In this document: positions 1 to 5,462 of the stretch, in pieces
How positions within the stretch are numbered: position 1 is the stretch's first letter
Layout of the letters: each line of letters begins with the position of its first letter
DNA from: an uncultured Bacteroidales bacterium
GTDB taxonomy: Bacteria > Bacteroidota > Bacteroidia > Bacteroidales > UBA932
NCBI GenBank assembly: GCA_900322025.1
Contig: ONYJ01000037.1
Span: 1-5,462, forward strand
Length of the DNA: 5,462 nucleotides
Direction of reading: 5' to 3'
Position numbers and translations under genes: made by a program
Notes under the pieces: generated by a model
Database searches by the model: none
What the model was told of the DNA's origin: nothing
Seen by the model: the letters and a program-made list of their open reading frames with translations, nothing else

Positions 1-1160
1 ACCTGAGATATGTCTATTCCAAAAAAAGTATGCAAGAGAAAGCCCACTATAATGGTGGCTACTCCCAAGGTGAGCACCAGTGGAGCAAACTTGGCAGCTC
101 CTTTTACTCTCTTCATGAATAGGCCAATAATTGCCAGCAAGATACCATAGCCGGCATCGCCCATGCACATAGCAAAGAAGAGCATGAAGAATACAGAAAT
201 ATATGGAGTAGGGTCGAACTCATTATAGGCCGGTCTGCCATACATATCTGTAAGCGGAGCAAACATTCTGGTGAACCAATTATTGCGTAGTGCAATAGGC
301 GGATTGTCCTCTGTTTTAGCTTCTTCCGTAATATAATATATAGAGCCGCTTAGTGTATCTAATGCCGAGCAAATTCTGTTCTTGCTTTCGGTTGGGGCAA
401 AACCGGTAAAAATCTCTATTGTGTTTTCAGCGGCTTTTTTAGAACTCTCGCCGGCAAATAACAAATCTATTTCAGCCTCAAGTGCCTTAATCTGTTTTGA
501 AAGCGAATCCAAGCCGGCGGTCAGGGCTACAATCTCACTTTCTTTTTCCTGACGCTCTTTCTTTTTTGCAAGTAGGTCGTTATTGATTTCCGATGCGGAA
601 ACAATCGGAAGGTCAATAACTTTCAGCTTGCCTTTAAGCCTTTCGTTTTTAGACAGTAGCACTACAAAATAAGTGCTTTCTGAATTACGGGAAATTATCT
701 GAAGTGCATATTTTTCTTTCAGCGATTCGTCGAACTTTTTGGTAGGGCTAACTACAAAGCATGGAGTTAGACCTAAGTCTCTAATCTTTTGAATGCTGTC
801 TTTTTGAAAATCGCCCCATGGTAAGGCATTCTTGTATTCTACTTCGAGCTTTGCAATTTCCGAGTTGAGAATACGAATTTCGTTTGAGAGCTGTTCTGTT
901 TTAGATACCACCTCTTCTGCCAACATTGTTGCTTGTGCAGGAAGTGTGATGTTGGCACTAGCTTTTTTCTGTATTTTGTTCAGCAGCTTTTGTGCTGAAC
1001 GATATGCAGATATTTTTTCTAATAACTCATACGATGCAGCAGAAGTCGGCTTGGAGGTGCGTTTAATATCAAGCAGGCCGATTTGCTGCAGATTTTCCAA
1101 AAAAGAAGATACATCTTTATGGAAAATAACAAAGCTATATTTTGTCATCTGCTTAATCAT
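1..1160 (-). CDS. atpI: V-type ATP synthase/ATPase membrane subunit I (C-terminus outside window)
   Basis: This is the 5' part (386 codons plus 2 nt) of subunit I (NtpI, the a-subunit equivalent), the integral membrane stator that carries the ion half-channels against the proteolipid ring. The open frame runs off the left edge. The cytoplasmic N-terminal domain (1 to about 315) starts MIKQMTKYSFVIFHKD and contains two probable coiled-coil arms, about residues 80-112 and 190-235. The signature just before the membrane is MFAPLTDMYGRPAYNEFDPT (299-318), very characteristic of the family. The first membrane segments follow: YISVFFMLFFAMCMGDAGYG (320-339) running on into ILLAIIGLFM, and LVLTLGVATIIVGFLLHTFF (361-380). 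The essential membrane Arg lies in the missing part, so ion specificity and integrity cannot be judged. The first ATG is preferred over the second (codon 5) because it lies in the ATGA overlap with D, 10 nt after AGGAGG, and family members often begin with a short MI.KM-like leader. Confidence 0.96.
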   Translation of the reverse strand, partial: MIKQMTKYSFVIFHKDVSSFLENLQQIGLLDIKRTSKPTSAASYELLEKISAYRSAQKLLNKIQKKASANITLPAQATMLAEEVVSKTEQLSNEIRILNSEIAKLEVEYKNALPWGDFQKDSIQKIRDLGLTPCFVVSPTKKFDESLKEKYALQIISRNSESTYFVVLLSKNERLKGKLKVIDLPIVSASEINNDLLAKKKERQEKESEIVALTAGLDSLSKQIKALEAEIDLLFAGESSKKAAENTIEIFTGFAPTESKNRICSALDTLSGSIYYITEEAKTEDNPPIALRNNWFTRMFAPLTDMYGRPAYNEFDPTPYISVFFMLFFAMCMGDAGYGILLAIIGLFMKRVKGAAKFAPLVLTLGVATIIVGFLLHTFFGIDISQ

Positions 1161-1765
1161 AGTCCATATTCCTCCTCTTCTAACGCATGTCTTTGTTTTA
1201 CAATCTTTTGAGCTGCCTTAGACAAGTTCTCCTCATCTTCCATATAGCGCTTAATCTTGCGGATAGCCTCAAGGTAACCGGGTATCTGAACTTTTTCGTA
1301 GAGATTTACCTTTTGGGTTGTTTTCTTTCTCGAATAATCCAGAATTTTCATTTTTTCTCTATAAACCTCGGATTCTATGCCGAGTGTGGCCATTTTCTTT
1401 AGGATGGCTATACCATCGGAGTACCACAGAGGCTTATTGAAAAGATCGAATTCCTTGATATCAAAGAATATCTGATCAACAGCCGGAGTTTTTATACCGG
1501 CCACTTTTTCTGTTTTCAGCAAGACATCGCTTATAGAGATAAGTCCTGCTTCAAATTCGTTCCATAGGGGAGCTATATAATCGTATGATTTTATGGCTTG
1601 TTCCAGTTCTGCATCCAATTGTTCGCTTTTTGCTTTGGCAAGTTTCACCTCCACCCTCAAAGCACTTTCTTTGTTCTTTAGGGTAGGTAGAGCATTTCTC
1701 CTAACCTTCAACTGCTTATTGAGGTTATTGAGAGATGTTTTGTTATATTGAAACTTTATAGCCAT
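1157..1765 (-). CDS. atpD: V-type ATP synthase/ATPase subunit D (central rotor shaft)
   Basis: Subunit D (NtpD/AtpD) is the coiled-coil axle that turns inside the A3B3 head and transmits torque to the membrane ring. It has 202 residues, a normal length. The N-terminal helix opens with MAIKFQYNKTSLNNLNKQLK and carries LPTLKNKESALRVEVKLAK (27-45). A short globular middle (about 75-135) follows. The C-terminal helix has the hallmark RKKTTQKVNLYEKVQIPGY (about 145-163), then EAIRKIKRYMEDEENLSKAA. The final residues form a very acidic tail, EEEEYGL. The gene starts 14 nt after the B stop with no Shine-Dalgarno, so it probably relies on re-initiation or coupling from B. Its TGA stop shares 4 nt with the subunit I start. 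The codons of the acidic tail also supply an AGGAGG motif placed to act for subunit I. No subunit F gene, the usual partner of D, lies next to it. Confidence 0.96.
   Translation of the reverse strand: MAIKFQYNKTSLNNLNKQLKVRRNALPTLKNKESALRVEVKLAKAKSEQLDAELEQAIKSYDYIAPLWNEFEAGLISISDVLLKTEKVAGIKTPAVDQIFFDIKEFDLFNKPLWYSDGIAILKKMATLGIESEVYREKMKILDYSRKKTTQKVNLYEKVQIPGYLEAIRKIKRYMEDEENLSKAAQKIVKQRHALEEEEYGL
1171..1176 (-). promoter_or_regulatory. Shine-Dalgarno-like AGGAGG before subunit I
   Basis: On the minus strand AGGAGG lies inside the last codons of subunit D (part of its EEEE run) and is separated by 10 nt from the ATG of subunit I. It is a perfect anti-16S match at a slightly long but workable spacing and supports the first ATG as the start. 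The other starts in the window (A, B, D) have no such motif. Because the bases also encode the acidic tail of D, the match could be a by-product of coding. Confidence 0.5.
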
Positions 1766-1779
1766 TGCGGTATGCGGTT

Positions 1780-3099
1780 TTATCTATTCCAATATTTATC
1801 TATGTAAAATTGCTTGATACCCAGTTCTTCCGGCTTAAAATACTTTTTGAATAAACGCCAACCGGTGTCTAACATTTCTTCTATAGTTATATTAACATCT
1901 ATGGCAAGCAATTGAGTGGAATAGTCTTTAGCGTAGTCTAAGCAACGTAAATCGTAGTCTGATAGATCGAAGCCGTTTTCCAACTTTGTTTTAGCGTTAG
2001 CGGCATCTGCAAACAACCGGACTCCGGTATTCATCACCTGACTATGATCTTCTCTTGTTTTCTTGTTGATAACCAATTGTTTCAAACGAGAGAGGCTTCT
2101 AAACGGATCTACTATAATCTTGCCGGTATCTGTGTCTTTTCTCAGATATAACTGTCCTTCTGTAATATATCCGGTATTATCCGGAATAGCGTGAGTTATA
2201 TCTCCGTCGTTGAGTGTGGTAACTGCTATAATTGTTATAGAACCGCCGTCGGGCAACTGCACTGCCTTCTCATAGATTTTGGCAAGGTCGGAGTAGAGCG
2301 AACCCGGCATGGAGTCTTTTGACGGTATCTGATCCATTCTGTTGCTTACTATACATAGGGCATCTGCATAGAGAGTCATATCGGTGAGCAACACTAAAAC
2401 TTTTTGGTTTTTATCTATGGCAAAATATTCTGCAGCAGTAAGTGCCATATCCGGAATAAGCAGGCGCTCCACCGGTGGTTGCTCCGTTGTGTTTATAAAG
2501 CATATAATTTTATCCAGTGCTCCGGCCTCTTCAAACTTCTGGCGGAAGTACAGATAGTCGTCGTTTGAGAGCCCCATACCTCCGAGTATAATCTTATCTA
2601 CATCGGCCCTTAAAGCTACATCTGCCATTACCTGATTATATGGCTGATCGGGGTCTGCAAAAAACGGAATCTTTTGCCCCGAAACAAGGGTGTTGTTCAA
2701 ATCTATTCCTGCAATTCCGGTAGGGATAAGCTCAGATGGTTGCTTGCGTTTGAACGGATTTACGCTGGGGCCGCCAATATATCTTCTCTCGCCCTCAACT
2801 TCCGGCCCGCCATCTATCGGATTTCCGTAAGCGTTTAGGAAGCGTCCGCTTAGCATTTCTCCTACATTAAGTGCAGGCGGTTCTCCAAAGAATTCTATTT
2901 GGGCATCGGTAGGGATACCTTCTGTGCCGGCAAAAACCTGAAGAGTAACAAGGTCTTTCCTAATTTTAACAACCTGTGCAAGCCTTCCGTTTACTCTTGC
3001 TAATTCTTCGTTGGAAACACCGGTAGCCCTCAGTGTTACAGTAGCCTTGGTTATAGCTTCCAACTTTGTATATATTCTTTGATAAACGTTAGAGGACAT
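1780..3099 (-). CDS. atpB: V-type ATP synthase/ATPase non-catalytic subunit B
   Basis: Non-catalytic subunit (NtpB/AtpB) of the A3B3 head. It alternates with A and lends residues to the catalytic sites at the A-B interfaces. It is full length at 439 residues. The N-terminal barrel includes NGRLAQVVKI (37-46) and GTEGIP (58-63). GGPSVNPFKRKQPSELIPTG (109-128) and TGIAGIDLNNTLVSGQKIPF follow. Where A has a P-loop, B has SGQKIPFFADPDQPYNQ (140-156), with no Walker A, as expected for a non-catalytic subunit. PDMALTAAEYFA (216-227), SNRMDQIPS (252-260) and PGSLYSDLAKIYEK (265-278) are family blocks. DPFRSLSRLK (331-340) contains R338, the probable arginine finger reaching into the A site. The ATG overlaps the A stop by 11 nt in another frame, so coupling to A translation is likely. 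No Shine-Dalgarno is seen. The sequence closely resembles Bacteroidales B subunits as I remember them, and nothing looks broken. Confidence 0.98.
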   Translation of the reverse strand: MSSNVYQRIYTKLEAITKATVTLRATGVSNEELARVNGRLAQVVKIRKDLVTLQVFAGTEGIPTDAQIEFFGEPPALNVGEMLSGRFLNAYGNPIDGGPEVEGERRYIGGPSVNPFKRKQPSELIPTGIAGIDLNNTLVSGQKIPFFADPDQPYNQVMADVALRADVDKIILGGMGLSNDDYLYFRQKFEEAGALDKIICFINTTEQPPVERLLIPDMALTAAEYFAIDKNQKVLVLLTDMTLYADALCIVSNRMDQIPSKDSMPGSLYSDLAKIYEKAVQLPDGGSITIIAVTTLNDGDITHAIPDNTGYITEGQLYLRKDTDTGKIIVDPFRSLSRLKQLVINKKTREDHSQVMNTGVRLFADAANAKTKLENGFDLSDYDLRCLDYAKDYSTQLLAIDVNITIEEMLDTGWRLFKKYFKPEELGIKQFYIDKYWNR

Positions 3100-4840
3100 T
3101 TTCTACCGTATTTATAAGTTGCTGTTTATATTGTTCAAATTGAGCGCTATGGAACTCAGAGAAGTTCATCTGTCTCAAAATGTTAATCAGATTCTTGAAG
3201 AAAGCCACGCACTTCTCAAATTTTTCGAAGTGGAAGTCTTTCTTGCAGATATCCAGTATCAGATTGAGCATATATTCCTGCCTGTCGAGAGGTGTCTGGC
3301 AGTCTATGCTATCGAAGGCATCTTGCTGAAGGAGAATAAAATCTACCAGTTCGCTTTTCCAGTATCTGAGATGATACTCCATAGGAACTCCGTCGTCGCC
3401 GAGGATATTTATCTGGTCGTAGGCTTCTTTACCACGCTGCACTATATTCTTTGCGGTTAAAACCCTCTCTACCCATCCTTTGTTCATTTTCTGGTTGAAA
3501 AACTCTTCCATTTCAGGATATTCCAGATATTTGGAGTAGGAGTCTATTGGATCTATGGCCGGATATCTCTTACTATCTGCCCTGTTTTGGCTGAGAGCAT
3601 AGAAACATCTGGCACATTTTTTAGTGGATTCTGTAACAGGTTCTTTTAGATTACCTCCGGCTGGAGATACTGTACCTATAAATGTTACCGAACCGGTTTG
3701 TCCGTTGTTAAGAACCACTATACCTGCTCTGGAGTAAAAGTTTGAAATTATGGAAGATAAATCAACCGGAAAGGCATCAGCCCCGGGTAGCTCTTCCATT
3801 CTGTTAGACATTTCTCTAAGGGCTTGTGCCCATCTGGAAGTAGAATCGGCCAATAGCAAAACTTTCAGTCCCATAGCTCTGTAGTATTCCCCGATAGTCA
3901 TTGCAGTATATACAGAGGCTTCTCTGGCAGCTACAGGCATGTTTGAGGTATTACAGATAATTGTGGTTCTCTCTATTAGCTTTCTGCCGGTTCGAGCATC
4001 TATCAGTTGTGGAAAATCCTTAAAAATTTCTACAACCTCATTAGCTCTTTCGCCACAGGCCGCCATAATTATGACATCTGCTTCTGCCTGCTTTGCAATA
4101 GCATGTTGTATAACTGTCTTACCGCAGCCGAACGGGCCTGGAATAAAGCCGGTTCCACCTTCTGCCATCGGATTGAAGGTGTCTATGGCTCTTACTCCGG
4201 TTTCCATTATTCTGTATGGCCTCGGTTTTTCTTTGAAACCGGGGACGGCTATTTTTATAGGCCATTTTTGCTGCATGGAAACTGTAACCTCTTCGCCTTT
4301 ATTGTTTGTTAGCGTTGCAATGGTATCGTTTATGGTGTACTGGCCGGCAGGTGCAATTTCTCTTACTGTATATGTTTCCTTGAAAGAAAAAGGAACCATG
4401 ATTTTATGTGGCAGCCAGCCTTCTTTTACCTCTCCCAACCAGTCTGCCGCTACTACGCTGTCGCCCGGTTTTGCAATAGGGGTAAAATCCCACTTTTTAT
4501 CGGGCTCAAGGGCAGCGGTATATTCACCTCTTTGCAGAAAGACTTCTTGCATTGTAGCAAGGTTATTTTGCAGGCCATCGTAATTACTCGACAGCAGACC
4601 AGGTCCAAGGCTAACTTCAAGCATCTTACCTTCGAACTCAACATTTTGTCCTACCTTTAAGCCTCTGGTGCTTTCGTACACCTGAACAGACGCCTGCGAG
4701 GCATTAACCTTAATAACCTCCGCCATCAGTTTTACTCCCATCAAATCTATGTAACACAACTCGTTTTGTGCTACAGGTCCGTCAACCTCAACGGTTACGA
4801 GGTTGGAAATTATGCCGGTTACTTTACCCGTTGTTTTCAT
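3089..4840 (-). CDS. atpA: V-type ATP synthase/ATPase catalytic subunit A
   Basis: Catalytic subunit (NtpA/AtpA) of the cytoplasmic A3B3 head, which couples ATP hydrolysis or synthesis to H+ or Na+ transport. It has 583 residues, a full length for the family. An N-terminal beta-barrel (about 1-70) is followed by the A-specific non-homologous region (about 110-190). The nucleotide domain carries the Walker A loop GPFGCGKT (235-242), the catalytic-Glu motif GER (263-265) and ADSTSRWAQALRE (331-343), then TVSPAGGN (390-397) and YPAIDPIDSYSKY (426-438). A helical C-terminal domain follows. All expected active-site residues are present (K241, T242, E264, R265). The ATG is chosen because MKTTGKVTGI matches the normal barrel start. 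It overlaps the DUF2764 stop by 17 nt, and no Shine-Dalgarno precedes it, only AT-rich DNA. The Walker A Cys239 is unusual among bacterial A subunits as I recall them and resembles eukaryotic ones. Whether it works as a pump or a synthase cannot be told from this sequence. Confidence 0.98.
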   Translation of the reverse strand: MKTTGKVTGIISNLVTVEVDGPVAQNELCYIDLMGVKLMAEVIKVNASQASVQVYESTRGLKVGQNVEFEGKMLEVSLGPGLLSSNYDGLQNNLATMQEVFLQRGEYTAALEPDKKWDFTPIAKPGDSVVAADWLGEVKEGWLPHKIMVPFSFKETYTVREIAPAGQYTINDTIATLTNNKGEEVTVSMQQKWPIKIAVPGFKEKPRPYRIMETGVRAIDTFNPMAEGGTGFIPGPFGCGKTVIQHAIAKQAEADVIIMAACGERANEVVEIFKDFPQLIDARTGRKLIERTTIICNTSNMPVAAREASVYTAMTIGEYYRAMGLKVLLLADSTSRWAQALREMSNRMEELPGADAFPVDLSSIISNFYSRAGIVVLNNGQTGSVTFIGTVSPAGGNLKEPVTESTKKCARCFYALSQNRADSKRYPAIDPIDSYSKYLEYPEMEEFFNQKMNKGWVERVLTAKNIVQRGKEAYDQINILGDDGVPMEYHLRYWKSELVDFILLQQDAFDSIDCQTPLDRQEYMLNLILDICKKDFHFEKFEKCVAFFKNLINILRQMNFSEFHSAQFEQYKQQLINTVENVL

Positions 4841-5462
4841 CTATGGTGTAAATCAATTTATTTTTATCAAAAGTTCCTCTTACTTCATTTACTAATTTCC
4901 GAAACAGATGCTTGCCTTTTTCCGCATCTAATTTTAGCCATCTATCTACTATATGGCCTTTTGCAAGGAAAGCAAGAATTTCGTCTATGTTAAAAAAGTC
5001 TGAAACCGAAAAATCCGTAATCTTGTTCCACTTAAATTCGTCTAACTTTTTCTCTTTTGTAACAATATCTTCTTCTGCAAATATGCTGTGCAGAAATTGA
5101 ATATCAGTAGATTGCAGCTCTGCTCCGAAATCGGTTGGCTCTATATAATCTCCATAGAGATTATCTTCTGCTATTATTTGATACTTGCTAATAAGTTCGT
5201 CTGCTTTCTCTTGCGAGTATATTCTGTTGGCTGCCGAAGCCACATTAAAATTTCTTATCTGCAAATCCAATTTAGAGTATAGCCTAATAAAGCGGCTTGC
5301 AGACTTTGCGGCATCTTTGTAAAAATCCACATCCAGTTTAGAGCCATCGAAAATCTGGCATAAGAAGTCTATCAGCCTGTTATCCTTATCAGAGCATTGC
5401 GCTTTAATTTGCGCTTTGGTGTTTGCAAGGCTAAAAGACTTGTCCTCCGTTCCCTTTGCCAA
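4824..5462 (-). CDS. DUF2764 family protein of the V-type ATPase operon (N-terminus outside window)
   Basis: This is the 3' part (about 212 codons) of a DUF2764-type gene that is routinely found directly before subunit A in Bacteroidetes and spirochaete V-ATPase operons. Its biochemical role is not established. The frame is open to the right edge. The first visible codon is TTG, but it reads as an internal Leu, because family members as I remember them begin about 10-20 residues earlier with a Tyr-rich stretch ending in GLP. The visible protein looks mostly helical, soluble and highly charged, with no signal peptide or membrane segment. Recognisable family parts are SASRFIRLYSKLDLQIRNFN (visible residues 54-73) and the C-terminal block with ILAFLAKGHIVDRWLKLD (162-179) followed by KHLFRKLVNEVRGTF. 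Its stop codon lies 17 nt inside subunit A, so the two are probably translationally coupled. The family call is from memory and context. A role as a central-stalk/subunit C substitute is inference only. Confidence 0.85.
   Translation of the reverse strand: MAKGTEDKSFSLANTKAQIKAQCSDKDNRLIDFLCQIFDGSKLDVDFYKDAAKSASRFIRLYSKLDLQIRNFNVASAANRIYSQEKADELISKYQIIAEDNLYGDYIEPTDFGAELQSTDIQFLHSIFAEEDIVTKEKKLDEFKWNKITDFSVSDFFNIDEILAFLAKGHIVDRWLKLDAEKGKHLFRKLVNEVRGTFDKNKLIYTIDENNG

Larger units (their letters stand above)
1..5462 (-). other. Single V-type ATPase operon segment, open at both ends
   Basis: All five genes lie head to tail on the minus strand, with junctions of -17, -11, +14 and -4 nt, so they are almost certainly one transcription unit. 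The order is DUF2764-A-B-D-I. No gap is longer than 14 nt, so there is no room for an internal terminator or a dedicated intergenic promoter. The operon promoter and subunit E should lie beyond the right edge, and the proteolipid subunit K beyond the left edge. That expectation comes from known Bacteroidetes and spirochaete operons, not from this sequence. Confidence 0.92.

Noticed and set aside
113..295. 60-codon minus-strand open frame inside subunit I
   Set aside because: It is out of frame with the membrane signature of subunit I, which is unmistakable in the other frame over the same bases.
1130..1137. TAGCTTTG on the minus strand, matching the Bacteroides -7 promoter box TAnnTTTG
   Set aside because: No matching TTTG-type -33 element lies about 19-21 nt upstream, and the box falls inside the first codons of subunit I, so it could not drive the full gene.
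832..1221. 129-codon plus-strand open frame across the D/I junction
   Set aside because: It is antisense to the clearly real N-terminus of I and the C-terminus of D, has no recognisable domain, and is explained as a mirror of coiled-coil coding sequence.
1766..1779. The 14 nt gap between B and D as a possible terminator or regulatory site
   Set aside because: It is too short for a hairpin terminator and shows no inverted repeat followed by a T-run. It is an ordinary within-operon spacer.
3939..4583. 214-codon plus-strand open frame antisense to subunit A
   Set aside because: It lies wholly opposite the conserved ATP-binding region of A. Its translation shows no family I recognise and is rich in Ser, Cys and Pro, typical of a shadow frame. 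The codon pattern of the locus follows the minus strand.
5460..5462. TTG at the right edge as the start codon of the DUF2764 gene
   Set aside because: It is simply the last complete codon in the window. The family is expected to have about 10-20 more residues upstream, so it is most likely an internal Leu.

Overview
The window is one uninterrupted stretch of a V-type (A/V-type, rotary) ATPase operon read entirely from the minus strand. Transcription runs from the right edge to the left edge. In transcription order it holds a DUF2764-family protein (right edge, lacks its N-terminus), the catalytic subunit A, the non-catalytic subunit B, the central-stalk subunit D, and the membrane subunit I (left edge, cut off after the first membrane segments). 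There is almost no non-coding DNA. The genes overlap by 17 nt (DUF2764/A), 11 nt (A/B) and 4 nt (D/I), and are separated by only 14 nt between B and D. No promoter, terminator, RNA gene, mobile element or CRISPR array is visible, and the operon clearly continues past both edges.

The organism is most likely a member of the Bacteroidetes, probably Bacteroidales. Subunits A and B carry the sequence variants I recall from that group, for example SPAGGN in A, where archaeal and Thermus proteins have SPPGGD, and PSKDSMPGSLYSDLAKIYEK in B. A DUF2764 gene sits next to A, and most starts are preceded by AT-rich DNA without a Shine-Dalgarno sequence. Spirochaetes can carry a related E-DUF2764-A-B-D-I-K operon and are the main alternative. 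The assignment rests on remembered family sequences, not on a database search.

Together A and B should form the A3B3 head, which hydrolyses or makes ATP. D should be the rotating shaft inside the head. I should be the membrane stator subunit with the ion half-channels. The proteolipid ring (K) and the peripheral-stalk subunit E would be expected outside the window, downstream of I and upstream of DUF2764. No subunit C, F or G gene lies between DUF2764 and I. DUF2764 occupies the place just before A where C and F (or G) stand in Thermus and Enterococcus.

The window is a conserved housekeeping-type module rather than a new system. The points most worth a second look are the possibility that DUF2764 is a remote subunit-C equivalent, a cysteine in the P-loop of A paired with C-terminal cysteines (a possible redox switch), and a strong Shine-Dalgarno-like AGGAGG at the D/I junction only.
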